Shown piece by piece: positions 26,502 through 38,288 of a stretch of 64,000 nt of DNA (its first letter is position 1; each line of letters opens with the position of its first letter). The notes under the pieces are model-generated. The model made no database searches and was not told the DNA's origin. It saw only the letters and a list, made by a program, of their open reading frames with translations. A program made the translations under genes and the position numbers. Source of the DNA: Afipia sp. (lineage in GTDB: Bacteria; Pseudomonadota; Alphaproteobacteria; Rhizobiales; Xanthobacteraceae); the NCBI GenBank assembly GCA_024707075.1, contig JANQAK010000006.1:557077-621076 (forward strand), in the 5' to 3' direction.

Positions 26502-27460
26502 GCGGGAGGCTTCGGACGGCCGAGCAGGTTGGCCATCTCGTCTTCGAGATTCTCGAATGCGGTCGTCGGGATCGGCGGCGGCAGTGGGCCCGACGGAGCC
26601 GCAGCGCGCGGTGCCGGCCGGTTCGGTGCTTCGGGGACGACCGGAGGTGCGCCCGGACGTTCGACAGGGCCGATCGACGGCGCTCGCGTTTCTCCAGTGT
26701 CACTGGGCCGGCGCAGGGCCGCTTCCAGCCGTTGCGCCATGTCCGCGAGGTTTTGATCCGCCGACGACAAGCTCGGTTCGGCCGGACGGGCCGGCGGGCG
26801 GGGCGGCAGCGGTGGCACCTTCGGGGCGATGTCGCTCGGACGCGGCATCCGGGGCGGTGCCGGTTCGGTCCGTTCGCTGCGCGGGATCGCGCGCGCCGGA
26901 TCGGAACGCAAACCGGTGTCAGGACGCGCCGGGGGCTGCGGCCGAATCATCGGCTCCGGCGCAAAACTCGCCATCGCATCGGCGGCGTGGCGATCGGGCA
27001 GCGGAGGGGCGGGACGGCGAGCGTCCTCGGCATAAGGTGTGCGCGCAGTACGCGGCAGTTCCGGCGCGGGCGGCTCCCGATGCTCGAACGGGTCGAGATG
27101 CGGCACCTCGGAATCGGACCATCCAGCGTCCGGCGCCAGCCGTGGCGGCAGTTCGGTTCCGGCCGGCGAGCGCTGAATCTGGTCACGCTGGGGCATGTTG
27201 CGAACGATATTGGGCTCAACCACTACGTCGGTCGGGCCGCCGATCATCAGCAGATGTTCGACGTTGTCGCGCCGGACCAGCACCAGCCTGCGGCGGCCAT
27301 CCACCGCAGCGGCATCGATCACCGCGAGCCGGGGCATGCGTCCCCGGCTGGAACTGGAGCCCAGGGCGCTTCCGCCGAATCTGCGGACCAGCCAGGTGGC
27401 CAATCCGATCAACGCCAGAACGATGACGAAGGCGATGAAAAACCAAAGTGTTTGCGGCAT
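26498..27460 (-). CDS. fliO: Flagellar export assembly protein FliO
   Basis: This 320-residue protein has one N-terminal membrane helix (about 5-27) and the FliO domain (MPRLAVIDAAAVDGRRRLVL, then RRDNVEHLLMIGGPTDVVVE). A 200-residue Pro/Arg-rich, probably disordered tail follows, which is unusually long. FliO assists FliP assembly. Coupling to fliP by a 4-bp overlap confirms the identity. Confidence 0.88.
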   Translation of the reverse strand: MPQTLWFFIAFVIVLALIGLATWLVRRFGGSALGSSSSRGRMPRLAVIDAAAVDGRRRLVLVRRDNVEHLLMIGGPTDVVVEPNIVRNMPQRDQIQRSPAGTELPPRLAPDAGWSDSEVPHLDPFEHREPPAPELPRTARTPYAEDARRPAPPLPDRHAADAMASFAPEPMIRPQPPARPDTGLRSDPARAIPRSERTEPAPPRMPRPSDIAPKVPPLPPRPPARPAEPSLSSADQNLADMAQRLEAALRRPSDTGETRAPSIGPVERPGAPPVVPEAPNRPAPRAAAPSGPLPPPIPTTAFENLEDEMANLLGRPKPPA

Positions 27461-27789
27461 GTGCTGTCCCCGTCAAACCACACTCTTAACCTATGCCAGA
27501 TTCGCAGGCTACCCGCCGCGAAACAAGCAACCTGGGACGATTTGAGTGCGAAGCGCGCGCTATGTGTTAATTCCTGACGGCAATTGCTGCCGTCAGCAAA
27601 TCTCCATCTCATTATGAAGTATCCAGGCCCAAAATAGTTCTTGTGCCGGTACTTCAATGACTTGCCCGGTTGAAGGCCATTCATGGCGAAAATGGGCCGG
27701 GCGCGGGTTCTTAACCCCTTATTAACCATACACACGGCAAATTCTGCCTACCTGAGGCGCTGCTTCGGGTCTCAGGGCGGAGCAGGCCG
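27461..27789. promoter_or_regulatory. Divergent control region between fliO and flgB
   Basis: This 329-bp spacer carries the flgB CtrA box at 27711-27725. I see no other clear element, and no gene. Confidence 0.5.
27711..27725 (+). promoter_or_regulatory. CtrA-type box upstream of flgB
   Basis: TTAACCCCTTATTAA matches TTAA-N7-TTAA exactly and lies 64 bp before the flgB ATG. Early flagellar operons (class II) are CtrA-driven in Caulobacter. Confidence 0.65.
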
Positions 27790-28200
27790 ATGGCGATCAC
27801 CGATCTTCCAATGTTATCCGCGCTTCGCACCAAGATGCAGTGGCATCAGGAGCGCCAGCGGGTCCTTGCGGAAAATATTTCACATTCGGACACACCGAAC
27901 TTCAAACCGCGCGATCTGGTGGAACCCAAGTTTGACACCGGCGGAACTGGCCCGGTGAGCGGGACGATGCCGTCGCTGGCGATGATGCGGACCAGCACCG
28001 GGCATATGCAGGGGTCCGGCGTCAGCGAGACCTTCAATTCGAGCAATCGCGGCGGCTACGAGACGAGACCGGCCGGCAACGCCGTCAATCTCGAGGACGA
28101 GATGCTGAAAGTGTCGGCCAACCAGATGGACTATGCGGCGGCGACCTCGCTCTACAGCCGCAGCCTCGGTCTGCTGAAGACAGCGATCGGAAAGCGCTAG
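27790..28200 (+). CDS. flgB: Proximal rod protein FlgB
   Basis: This 136-residue rod protein has the N-terminal LAENISHSDTPNFKPRDL and a C-terminal helix (LEDEMLKVSANQMDYAAATS). It is the first gene of flgB-flgC-fliE-fliQ-fliR-flhB. GCGGAGCAGG precedes the ATG. Confidence 0.94.
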   Translation: MAITDLPMLSALRTKMQWHQERQRVLAENISHSDTPNFKPRDLVEPKFDTGGTGPVSGTMPSLAMMRTSTGHMQGSGVSETFNSSNRGGYETRPAGNAVNLEDEMLKVSANQMDYAAATSLYSRSLGLLKTAIGKR

Positions 28201-28252
28201 CGCATGATCCCGAAAAGTGGACGCCGGTTTTCGGAACAGGTCGTGCGGAGAA
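28199..28252. repeat. Rhizobial-type imperfect palindromic repeat
   Basis: GCGCATGATCCCGAAAAG followed by GGTTTTCGGAACAGG and GTCGTGCG is an imperfect palindrome. It resembles a widespread repeat of rhizobial genomes. It sits inside the flgB operon, between flgB and flgC. A degenerate form (GCGCATGATCGAAGACTTG) lies between fliQ and fliR at 29474. Confidence 0.55.
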
Positions 28253-28266
28253 TCAGGGGATAAGCC

Positions 28267-28689
28267 ATGAGCGACGGTAACGATTTTCTCCGTTCGATGA
28301 GTATCGCGACATCCGGCCTGCGTGCGCAGGCGGGCCGGATGCGGGTGATTTCGGAAAACATCGCCAATGCGGATTCCACGGCAAAGACCGTCGGCGGCGA
28401 TCCCTATCGCCGCAAGGTGCCGACGTTTTCGTCGGAGCTTGATCGCACGCTCGATGCGCGGGTGGTGAGCCTCGGCAAGATCAAGCCGGACAATTCCGAA
28501 TTTCGCGTCAAGCACGAGCCCGGCAATCCGGTGGCCGATGCCAACGGGAACGTCAAATACCCTAACGTGAATTCGCTGGTCGAAATGACCGACATGCGCG
28601 AGGCGCAACGATCCTACGAAGCCAACCTCAACATTATCTCCGCCACGCGCCGGATGATCCAGCGCACCCTCGACATTCTCAAGGCCTGA
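28267..28689 (+). CDS. flgC: Proximal rod protein FlgC
   Basis: This 140-residue protein has SMSIATSGLRAQAGRMRVIS, then ENIANADSTAKT, and ends with a C-terminal rod helix (MREAQRSYEANLNIISATRR). It is a proximal rod subunit. fliE follows 16 bp after. Confidence 0.95.
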   Translation: MSDGNDFLRSMSIATSGLRAQAGRMRVISENIANADSTAKTVGGDPYRRKVPTFSSELDRTLDARVVSLGKIKPDNSEFRVKHEPGNPVADANGNVKYPNVNSLVEMTDMREAQRSYEANLNIISATRRMIQRTLDILKA

Positions 28690-28705
28690 CAAGGAGAAAT
28701 AGATC

Positions 28706-29026
28706 ATGGCTTCGCCAACAGTTGCCGCCAACGCCTATGCAAGTCTCGCGAAAATCATGGATTCGGCGGGAGGCGCGGGCGGACTCGGAAAACCGGGGGA
28801 CGCAAACGGGCCATCATTCGGGGAGGTGCTCAAGGAAACGCTGGGCAGCGTGATGGATGCGGGCCGCAAGTCGGACGCGCAGACCATCGCGATGGCGCAA
28901 GGCAAGGCCAACGTCATGGACGTTGTGACGGCGGTGGCTGAAACCGACGTCGCGGTCTCGACGCTGGTGTCGGTGCGGGATCGCGTGATCCAGTCCTACG
29001 AAGACATCATGCGGATGCCGATCTGA
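28706..29026 (+). CDS. fliE: Flagellar hook-basal body protein FliE
   Basis: This 106-residue protein ends in the FliE domain (PSFGEVLKETLGSVMDAGRK, AMAQGKANVMDVVTAVAE, then YEDIMRMPI). It joins the MS ring to the rod. AAGGAGAA precedes the ATG. Confidence 0.94.
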   Translation: MASPTVAANAYASLAKIMDSAGGAGGLGKPGDANGPSFGEVLKETLGSVMDAGRKSDAQTIAMAQGKANVMDVVTAVAETDVAVSTLVSVRDRVIQSYEDIMRMPI

Positions 29027-29062
29027 AAATGGCGTTTTGTGTTCGAGCGGATGACGCAATTC

Positions 29063-29170
29063 CGTCGCCCTTCGAGGCCTTCGCTTTGCTACGGCACCTC
29101 AGGGTGACGGAAACAGAAAGAGCGTCATCCTGAGGTGTGAGCAACGCGAAGCGTGCGAGCCTCGAAGGAT
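29063..29170. repeat. Inverted pair of CTTCGAGGC/CTCAGGATGACG repeats
   Basis: CGTCGCCCTTCGAGGCC with CACCTCAGGGTGACGG forms the left copy. CGTCATCCTGAGGTG with GCCTCGAAGGATG forms the right copy, in inverted orientation. The same element recurs at 38221-38267. It lies within the flgB operon, between fliE and fliQ. Confidence 0.8.
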
Positions 29171-29210
29171 GAGAAATTTGCAACGTGATGCCCGCGGGCA
29201 GGGGATAGAC

Positions 29211-29474
29211 ATGACAGGTGCTGAAGTTCTCGACGTTTCTCGCGATGCGATCTGGACCATCGTGAAGGTGTCGTCGCCGCTGCTCGTGGTCGGCCTCGTG
29301 GTCGGCGTCGTGATCTCACTGATTCAGGCGCTGACGCAAATCCAGGAGCAGACTTTGGTGTTCGTGCCGAAAATTCTTGCGATTTTCGTCACGCTGGTGC
29401 TGGCATTGCCTTATATGGCCGATGCGTTGAACAGCCAGATGCTGCGGATATCGTCGCGAATCATCGGCGGCTAG
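29211..29474 (+). CDS. fliQ: Flagellar export gate protein FliQ
   Basis: This 87-residue protein has two membrane helices and the FliQ motifs LDVSRDAIWTIVKVSSPLL and LIQALTQIQEQTLVFVPKI. The ATG at 29211 follows GGGGATAGAC. The longer frame starting at 29169 begins in a repeat element and is rejected. fliR starts 59 bp later. Confidence 0.95.
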   Translation: MTGAEVLDVSRDAIWTIVKVSSPLLVVGLVVGVVISLIQALTQIQEQTLVFVPKILAIFVTLVLALPYMADALNSQMLRISSRIIGG

Positions 29475-29533
29475 CGCATGATCGAAGACTTGACGGTCCG
29501 GTGCGGCACAGGTCTTCCAGAGGCACGCCTTTC

Positions 29534-30304
29534 ATGCGTATCGACATCTCGCTGCTCCCGGCGCTCGCCGCGACGTTCATGCTGGTGTTCGCCCGCATCG
29601 GCGCCATGGTGATGCTGCTCCCCGGATTCGGCGAGGCCAACATTCCGGTCCGGGTCCGGCTCGGGATCGCGCTGGCGCTCACGCTCATCATCCTGCCGCT
29701 GCATCGCAACGACTATCACGTCAGCATGACGTCGATCGCGCCATTGCTGGTGCTGATGGTTCACGAGATCATCATCGGCGTGGTGCTCGGCGCCACCGCC
29801 CGCGTCACGCTCTCGGCGCTGGCGGTCGCGGGATCGGTCATCGCCCAGCAGCTCGGCCTCGGCTTCGTCACGACCATCGACCCCACGCAGGGCCAGCAGG
29901 GCGCACTGATCGGCAATTTCCTGACCATGCTCGGGCTGGCGCTGTTGTTTGCCACCGACATGCATCATCTGGTGATCGCTGCGCTGAACGAAAGTTACAA
30001 TGCTTTCGCGCCGGGTGAACTGATGTCGAGCGGCGATGTCGCGGCGCTGGCGACCCGCGCGTTCGCGACGGCTTTCAAGATTGGCATCCAACTGTCCGCG
30101 CCGTTCATCGTGTTCGGCTTGGTGTTCAATCTGGGGCTTGGCGTGCTGGCGCGGCTGATGCCGCAGATGCAGGTCTATTTCGTCGGTGTGCCGCTTTCGA
30201 TCCTGGGCGGTTTCCTGATCCTCGCCCTCGTCCTCGCCACCATGATGGGCGCCTATCTCGACTACTTCGGCGGCGTCATGCACCAACTCTCACCACGGAG
30301 CTGA
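29534..30304 (+). CDS. fliR: Flagellar export gate protein FliR
   Basis: This 256-residue multi-pass protein begins MRIDISLLPALAATFMLVFA and includes GFGEANIPVRVRLGIALALT and QLGLGFVTTIDPTQGQQGAL, as in FliR. It forms the export gate with FliP and FliQ. flhB starts 9 bp later. Confidence 0.95.
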   Translation: MRIDISLLPALAATFMLVFARIGAMVMLLPGFGEANIPVRVRLGIALALTLIILPLHRNDYHVSMTSIAPLLVLMVHEIIIGVVLGATARVTLSALAVAGSVIAQQLGLGFVTTIDPTQGQQGALIGNFLTMLGLALLFATDMHHLVIAALNESYNAFAPGELMSSGDVAALATRAFATAFKIGIQLSAPFIVFGLVFNLGLGVLARLMPQMQVYFVGVPLSILGGFLILALVLATMMGAYLDYFGGVMHQLSPRS

Positions 30305-30313
30305 GGGCGGGAT

Positions 30314-31387
30314 ATGTCCGACGAGGATAAAGAGTCCAAAACACAAGACCCGACGCAAAAACGCCTCGACGACGCGCTGGAAAAAGGCGACGTCGCCAAG
30401 AGCCAGGAGGTCAACACCTGGTTCGTGATCGCGGCTTCGACGCTGCTGCTGTCGTCGTTCTCGGGATCGATCAGCGCCGGCATCGAGGTGCCGATGCGCA
30501 ATCTCCTGATGAACATGCATCAGATTCGCGTCGACGGACCCGGCCTACTGTCGCTGACAAGTCAGCTTGAACTGATGCTGATCGGCGTTCTCGGCGTTCC
30601 GCTGCTGCTCCTGCTGATCGCAGGCGTCGGCAGCAACCTGATCCAGCACCGGCTGGTGTTCTCGACGGAGCCATTGAGCCCGAAATTCAGCAAGATTTCG
30701 CCGGCGGCCGGCTTCGCGCGGCTGTTCGGCAAGCAGGCCGGCGCGAATTTCCTCAAGGGTCTGTTCAAGGTGATCGCGCTCGGCACCGTCATGGTGCTGG
30801 TGCTGTGGCCGGAACGCCATCGCCTGGACGCCATGATCTGGTTCGATCCGGTGTCGCTTCTGACGGTGACCAAGACGATCTCGGTGCAACTGATGGGGAC
30901 GGTGGTCGCGATGCTGGCCGTGGTCGCCACGCTCGATTATCTGTTCCAGTACCGCCAGTGGTTCGAGCGGCAGAAAATGTCGCTTCACGAAATCAAGGAA
31001 GAATACAAGCAGTCCGAAGGCGACCCGCACATCAAGGGCCGCATCAGGCAGATTCGCCATGCTCGCATGAAGAAGCGCATGATGGCGGCCGTTCCTACCG
31101 CTTCGGTCATCATCACCAACCCGACTCACTATGCGGTCGCGCTGAAATATGAGCGGGGCATGCCGGCGCCGATCTGCGTCGCCAAGGGCATCGACGCGCT
31201 CGCCCTCAAGATCAGGGAGATCGCGACCGCCAACAACGTGCCGATTGTCGAGAATGTTCCGCTCGCCCGCGCCCTCCATGCCAGCGTCGAGATCGACGAC
31301 GAGATTCCGGTCGAGCATTACCACGCGGTCGCCGAGGTGATCGGCTACGTTATGCGCCTGCGGCGCGGGATCATGGGCCGTGGCTGA
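30314..31387 (+). CDS. flhB: Flagellar export switch protein FlhB
   Basis: This 357-residue membrane protein has the self-cleaving site NPTH at residues 269-272 (followed by YAVALKYERGMPAP), flanking export helices and a charged N-terminal DEDKESKTQDPTQKRLDDAL. Cleavage switches export from rod/hook to filament substrates. It is the last gene of the flgB operon. cckA begins 135 bp downstream. Confidence 0.96.
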   Translation: MSDEDKESKTQDPTQKRLDDALEKGDVAKSQEVNTWFVIAASTLLLSSFSGSISAGIEVPMRNLLMNMHQIRVDGPGLLSLTSQLELMLIGVLGVPLLLLLIAGVGSNLIQHRLVFSTEPLSPKFSKISPAAGFARLFGKQAGANFLKGLFKVIALGTVMVLVLWPERHRLDAMIWFDPVSLLTVTKTISVQLMGTVVAMLAVVATLDYLFQYRQWFERQKMSLHEIKEEYKQSEGDPHIKGRIRQIRHARMKKRMMAAVPTASVIITNPTHYAVALKYERGMPAPICVAKGIDALALKIREIATANNVPIVENVPLARALHASVEIDDEIPVEHYHAVAEVIGYVMRLRRGIMGRG

Positions 31388-31521
31388 TTTGCCGGCTGAT
31401 CCCCAGGACCTGTGTCCGCCTGGCTCTGGCGTGAGCATTGGCGTGGTCGTAAAGTCGCTTGCGTCGGGATGCCCGATTCAGGCACTCAGGGGCTCATGAA
31501 GCCGATGTCCAACAGGCTGCG

Positions 31522-34080
<2,559 letters not shown>

Positions 34081-34258
34081 AAAATCTGTCATAAAAGAGC
34101 AGAAACGGACGCTTAAGCACGCCTGAAGCCTGCCCGCGACCGAGCGCCGCAGCCCGTGCGGCATCTGTGCGCTTCCCTTTCGGCTGCCGGTGCCCATGTT
34201 AAGGGTGCATCCCCTGCCGGGGGATCACCGCCCCAATGAGGGCCAAGAGGGAACGGAC

Positions 34259-35227
34259 ATGATTTTTCCAAAGCGCATGCGCGCCGTTGTTAAAACGCTT
34301 GCGGTCATTGCAGCCTTGGCGATGCCGCTGGCCATTGCCATCACATCTTCCGCGGATGCCCGCGTCGGAAGCGGCGGCAGCCGCGGCATGCGTACATGGT
34401 CTGCGCCGCCGACGACCCGCACCGCGCCGAACGTGGCGCAGCCGATGCAGCGCTCGATCACGCAGCCGAGCATGACCAATCCAGCCGCCGGTGCCGCAGC
34501 GTCGAAGGGCGGCTTCTTCAACCGTCCCGGCATGGGCATGCTCGGCGGCCTCGCCGCGGGCTTCCTCGGCGCCGGTCTGCTTGGCATGCTGTTCGGTGGC
34601 GGCCTGTTCGGCGGCCTGGGTGGCTTGTCGTCGATCGTCGGACTGATCCTTCAGATCGGCCTGATCTATCTTGTGGTGCGCCTCGCCATGTCGTGGTGGC
34701 AGCGCCGCAACGCGCCGGCCTATGCCAGCGCCTCGGCGGCTCCCGGCCCGACACCTTCGCAGGCTCCGCTCGCCAGCGCGCGGTCGGGCTTTGGCTTCGG
34801 TCTGGGCGGCGACTCGAACGATGCACCGCTCGAAATCAAGCCGGACGACTACGATGCGTTCGAGCGTTTGCTCGGCGAGGTCAACACCGCATGGTCCAAT
34901 CAGGACATCGCCAAACTCCACACGCTGGCGACGCCCGAGATGGTGTCCTACTTCACTGCGGACCTGAACGCGAACAAGGAACGCGGCGTGGTCAACACCG
35001 TGTCCGGCGTCAAGCTGTTGCAGGGCGATCTCGCCGAAGCCTGGCGTGAAGGCCCGACCGACTACGCCACCGTGGCATTGCGTTATTCGCTGGTCGACAA
35101 GACCGTCGAGCAGGCCACCGGCAAGGTCGTCGAAGGCAGCGATACACCGACCGAGGTCACCGACGTCTGGACGTTCACGCGGCGTCCCGGCAGCGGATGG
35201 GAACTGTCGGCGATCCAGTATGCCTGA
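34259..35227 (+). CDS. Tim44-like domain protein
   Basis: This 322-residue protein has a signal peptide (cleaved near SSADA), a Ser/Pro-rich stretch, a glycine-rich membrane segment (FLGAGLLGMLFGGGLFGGLG) followed by a second helix, and a C-terminal Tim44-like domain (about 195-322, DDYDAFERLLGEVNTAWSNQ, ending GSGWELSAIQYA). The family is common in Bradyrhizobium relatives, function unsettled. GAGGGAACGG precedes the ATG. Confidence 0.8.
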   Translation: MIFPKRMRAVVKTLAVIAALAMPLAIAITSSADARVGSGGSRGMRTWSAPPTTRTAPNVAQPMQRSITQPSMTNPAAGAAASKGGFFNRPGMGMLGGLAAGFLGAGLLGMLFGGGLFGGLGGLSSIVGLILQIGLIYLVVRLAMSWWQRRNAPAYASASAAPGPTPSQAPLASARSGFGFGLGGDSNDAPLEIKPDDYDAFERLLGEVNTAWSNQDIAKLHTLATPEMVSYFTADLNANKERGVVNTVSGVKLLQGDLAEAWREGPTDYATVALRYSLVDKTVEQATGKVVEGSDTPTEVTDVWTFTRRPGSGWELSAIQYA

Positions 35228-35256
35228 ACCGTTTCGGTTCCGGTTTGACAAGATTG

Positions 35257-35286
35257 AAGGCGTCGCGCTTGCGCGGCGCCTTTTCG
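35257..35286 (+). terminator. Terminator after the Tim44-like gene
   Basis: AAGGCGTCGCG/CGCGGCGCCTT stem (imperfect) with CTTG loop followed by TTTTCGTTTG. Confidence 0.75.
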
Positions 35287-35395
35287 TTTGTGCGGTGCCG
35301 TTTCAGGAATAAGTCGCGGCGTTGTGTGTTGATCAGGATTGATTGCGAGGTCATGAAAGTTCGATAGGTCAGAAAAATTTCAAAGGGAGATGCGA

Positions 35396-36055
35396 ATGAT
35401 CCGGGTTTCGATGGTTGCAGCTTCGCTTTGTTGTCTCGCCGCCGCTCCCGTTCATGCGCAGCAGGCGAACATGACGTTCTTCATCACCAGCACGCCGATC
35501 GGCAACGGCGGCAATCTTGGCGGTCTGGCCGGTGCGGACAACCAGTGCCAGACGCTGGCGCAAGCCGCGGGTGCAGGCGCGAAGACGTGGCGCGCTTATC
35601 TCTCGACGCAGGCTGCCGACGGCAAGCCCGCGGTGAATGCCCGCGACCGGATCGGGAAGGGGCCTTGGACAAATGCCAAGGGCACCGTGGTCGCGAAGGA
35701 CGTCGCCGATCTTCATGGTGCCAACGCGCTGACCAAGCAGTCGGCCCTCAACGAGAAGGGCGAGATCGTCAACGGCCGCGGCGATCAGCCGAACCGTCAC
35801 GACATTCTCACCGGTTCGCAGCCGGACGGAACCGCCTTCGCCCCCGGTGACGACAAGACTTGCAAGAACTGGACGAGCAGTACGCAGGGGTCTGCGGTGG
35901 TCGGTCATTCCGACCGTATCGGACTGCGCGACGACGAGCCGTCAAAATCATGGAATTCCTCGCATGGCTCGCGCGGGCCGGACGGCGGCTGCTCGCAGGC
36001 CGATCTGCACAGCACCGGCGGCGACGGCCTGCTGTACTGTTTTGCCTCGAACTGA
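35396..36055 (+). CDS. Secreted lectin/endostatin-like protein
   Basis: This 219-residue secreted protein has a signal peptide ending VHAQQA. The mature part has the pattern of the C-type-lectin/endostatin-like proteins of bacteria: TPIGNGGNLGGLAGADNQCQ, TWRAYLSTQA, CKNWTSST and SKSWNSSHGS, ending GGCSQADLHSTGGDGLLYCF. Cysteines are paired. Ligand and role are unknown. The ATG at 35396 sits 5 bases after AAAGGGAG. An ATG at 35390 overlaps that RBS. Confidence 0.75.
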   Translation: MIRVSMVAASLCCLAAAPVHAQQANMTFFITSTPIGNGGNLGGLAGADNQCQTLAQAAGAGAKTWRAYLSTQAADGKPAVNARDRIGKGPWTNAKGTVVAKDVADLHGANALTKQSALNEKGEIVNGRGDQPNRHDILTGSQPDGTAFAPGDDKTCKNWTSSTQGSAVVGHSDRIGLRDDEPSKSWNSSHGSRGPDGGCSQADLHSTGGDGLLYCFASN

Positions 36056-36122
36056 TTGATGCCGATCGGGTTAATGTGTCGGCGCGGGGTTTCTCCGCGT
36101 CGAACCGTTTTACGAGGGTTCC

Positions 36123-36830
36123 ATGCGCTATGAACTTTACTACTGGCCGACCATTCAGGGCCGGGGCGAATATGTCCGGCTCGCGCTGGAAGACGCGGGC
36201 GCGGATTATGCCGATGTCGCCCGGCGCGGCAATGGTGAGAGCAAAATGATGGCGATGATGGACGCGGCCAAGGAAACGCCGCCGTTCGCGCCGCCGTTTC
36301 TGAAAGTCGGCAAGCTGGTGATCGGGCAGACCGCGAACATCCTGCTCTATCTCGGGCCGCGCCACGGTCTCGCGCCGAAGGCGGAGCCGCAGCGGCTGTG
36401 GGTGCATCAGTTGCAACTGACCATCGCGGATTTCGTGGTCGAGATTCACGATACCCATCACCCGCTCGGGCCGACGCTCTATTACGAAGACCAGCGCCCC
36501 GCCGCGAAGAAGCGCACATCCGAATTCTGGGGCGAGCGCGTGCCGAAATTCCTCGGCTATTTCGAGCGCCTGATCGACGGCTGCGGCGGACCTCATCTCA
36601 ACGGCCGCAGGATTTGCTACGCCGATCTGTCGCTGTTCCAGATCGTCGAAGGGCTGCGCTACGCGTTCCCGAACAACATGAAGCGCTTCGAGCGCAACGT
36701 GCCGCGTGTGATCGAGCTGCGCGACCGTGTCGCGGCACGGCCCAACATCAAGGCCTATCTCGCCAGCGACCGCCGCATTCCGTTCAACGAGGACGGTATC
36801 TTCCGCCACTACAGGGCGCTGGACGCGTAG
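36123..36830 (+). CDS. Glutathione S-transferase family protein
   Basis: This 235-residue protein has the thioredoxin-like N-terminal domain (MRYELYYWPTIQGRGEYVRL, GQTANILLYLGPRHGL) and an alpha-helical C-terminal domain containing RICYADLSLFQIVEGLRYAF. Tyr or Ser near the N-terminus could be the glutathione-activating residue. Substrate is unknown. It stands alone after the lectin-like gene. Confidence 0.85.
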   Translation: MRYELYYWPTIQGRGEYVRLALEDAGADYADVARRGNGESKMMAMMDAAKETPPFAPPFLKVGKLVIGQTANILLYLGPRHGLAPKAEPQRLWVHQLQLTIADFVVEIHDTHHPLGPTLYYEDQRPAAKKRTSEFWGERVPKFLGYFERLIDGCGGPHLNGRRICYADLSLFQIVEGLRYAFPNNMKRFERNVPRVIELRDRVAARPNIKAYLASDRRIPFNEDGIFRHYRALDA

Positions 36831-36947
36831 GCGTCTTTATACCGCGCCTATATCGCAGGCGGAGCGTCCGTCTCGCATTCCTATGGCCTCGCGCTCATCT
36901 TCCCGTCGTCACGCCGCATCTGCGCCGCGACGAAACGGGAGGTGGCC

Positions 36948-37244
36948 ATGGCCGCTTTGTTTTCCGGCGACGAGAACCGCAACGTCTACGCCGAGGACGA
37001 TTATCGCGCTTACCTGATCAGCCGCAATCCGCCGCCGATCGTCCATCACTCTGGCGCGGTCCGCCTGAAGCGGCTGCAAGTCCATGCGCGGCGCGTGGTG
37101 CATGGCGTCGATTCCGCTCTGCACTGGCTGATCGCGGCGCTGGAACGATCCAAGACCCGCCGCATCCAGCGCGAACTGCAACTGCGCGGCATACGCTATG
37201 CGCAACGCAACGATGACGACGCATCACAGCGCCAGCCAAAATAA
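36948..37244 (+). CDS. Conserved hypothetical protein (98 aa)
   Basis: The ATG at 36948 has CGGGAGGTGGCC just before it. The protein is charged and helical (HSGAVRLKRLQVHARRVVHG, RSKTRRIQRELQLRGIRYAQ), with no membrane segment and no recognised domain. A GTG at 36942 is the alternative start. Small proteins of this kind occur in related genomes without known function. Confidence 0.65.
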   Translation: MAALFSGDENRNVYAEDDYRAYLISRNPPPIVHHSGAVRLKRLQVHARRVVHGVDSALHWLIAALERSKTRRIQRELQLRGIRYAQRNDDDASQRQPK

Positions 37245-37327
37245 CCGCTCCCCCGGCGATGGATTGCCGCGTAGACTGACCGCAGCTTTTGCCGCCAGCT
37301 TCGGCGGCCCATTCACCGGAGTTTTCC

Positions 37328-37738
37328 ATGAAGATCACGTCATCTGGCTCCGTGCCGACCAAGCGCGCGCCCGCAAGTTATTTCACCGGCACGGTGTGGC
37401 AGGACCCCGTGATCGAAGCGCCGGCGCCCGCGCGGATTACCGCAACGCGCGTCACCTTCGAGCCCGGCGCGCGCACCGCGTGGCACACCCATCCGCTCGG
37501 CCAGACGCTCTATGTGCTGACGGGCTGCGGCCGCATCCAGACCGAGGGTGGCCCGGTGCGCGAGATCCGCGCCGGCGACGTGGTGTGGATTCCTCCCGGC
37601 GAGAAGCACTGGCATGGCGCGGCACCCACAACGATGATGGTTCATCTGGCGATGCAGGAGGCCGAGAACGGCAGCGCGGCGACCTGGCTGGAACAGGTCA
37701 CCGATGCGCAATACGCGGAGCCGGTCAGCGCGGGATAA
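37328..37738 (+). CDS. Cupin-fold protein
   Basis: This 136-residue cupin has the metal-binding first motif WHTHPLGQTLYVLTG and the second motif IPPGEKHWHGA. It resembles the carboxymuconolactone-decarboxylase-associated cupins. A small dioxygenase or sugar-binding role is possible. The ATG at 37328 is chosen over an upstream in-frame start at 37289 because relatives begin with MKI. Confidence 0.82.
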   Translation: MKITSSGSVPTKRAPASYFTGTVWQDPVIEAPAPARITATRVTFEPGARTAWHTHPLGQTLYVLTGCGRIQTEGGPVREIRAGDVVWIPPGEKHWHGAAPTTMMVHLAMQEAENGSAATWLEQVTDAQYAEPVSAG

Positions 37739-37865
37739 TCGTCTCCGCATTTTGTGATGCCGCCGTGCGCGCGGCGCGCGTTCCCGAATCGCCTGCGTTG
37801 CCGCATTGCTGTCGCATTCGGACTGTCTGGTCGATCATAGACCCATCACGTGAGCTGGAGGACCG

Positions 37866-38213
37866 ATGCGCATCGTCACCCCCGCGATCTACGCAGCGCT
37901 GCTTGGCGGCGCCATCTACATCGCCATTGCGCAGAACCCGCTGCCGAACGCGATTGCGTCCGCGCCGCCGGAAGGCGCCAGGATCGCCTATGCCGCGCCG
38001 GCCGACGGCAAGTCACAGCCCGTCACGCGCGTCGGCAAGCGCGAGAGCTGCCGCCAGACCGTTGCGGTCAAACACCTCGGCCGCCATCAGGCGCGCGATC
38101 AGATGCAGTTGTGCGTGGCGCAGGCGAGGGTGGAATGCCTGAAGCAGGCCATCGACCAGAAGCTGCGCGGCTCGGCCCGCCGGGTTTATGTGAAGAGCTG
38201 CGTCGCGGCGTAG
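37866..38213 (+). CDS. Hypothetical secreted or anchored small protein
   Basis: This 115-residue protein has an N-terminal hydrophobic helix (YAALLGGAIYIAIAQ) and a basic C-terminal part with four cysteines (ESCRQTV, MQLCVAQARVECLKQA, KSCVAA). The pattern suggests disulfides in the periplasm. GCTGGAGGACCG precedes the ATG. I do not recognise the family. Confidence 0.65.
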   Translation: MRIVTPAIYAALLGGAIYIAIAQNPLPNAIASAPPEGARIAYAAPADGKSQPVTRVGKRESCRQTVAVKHLGRHQARDQMQLCVAQARVECLKQAIDQKLRGSARRVYVKSCVAA

Positions 38214-38220
38214 CCGCTTG

Positions 38221-38267
38221 CGTCATCCTGAGGTGCGAGCCGCTCTTGCGGCGAGCCTCGAAGGATG
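38221..38267. repeat. Palindromic repeat (CATCCTGAGGTG/CCTCGAAGGATG family)
   Basis: Second copy of the element at 29063-29170, with CGTCATCCTGAGGTGCGAGC and GCGAGCCTCGAAGGATG arms, directly after the preceding small gene. Confidence 0.8.
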
Positions 38268-38288
38268 TGCCATGTTTGCGGAGCGATT

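Noticed and set aside
29169..29210. Upstream extended start of fliQ
   Set aside because: It begins within a palindromic repeat; ATG 29211 has a proper RBS.
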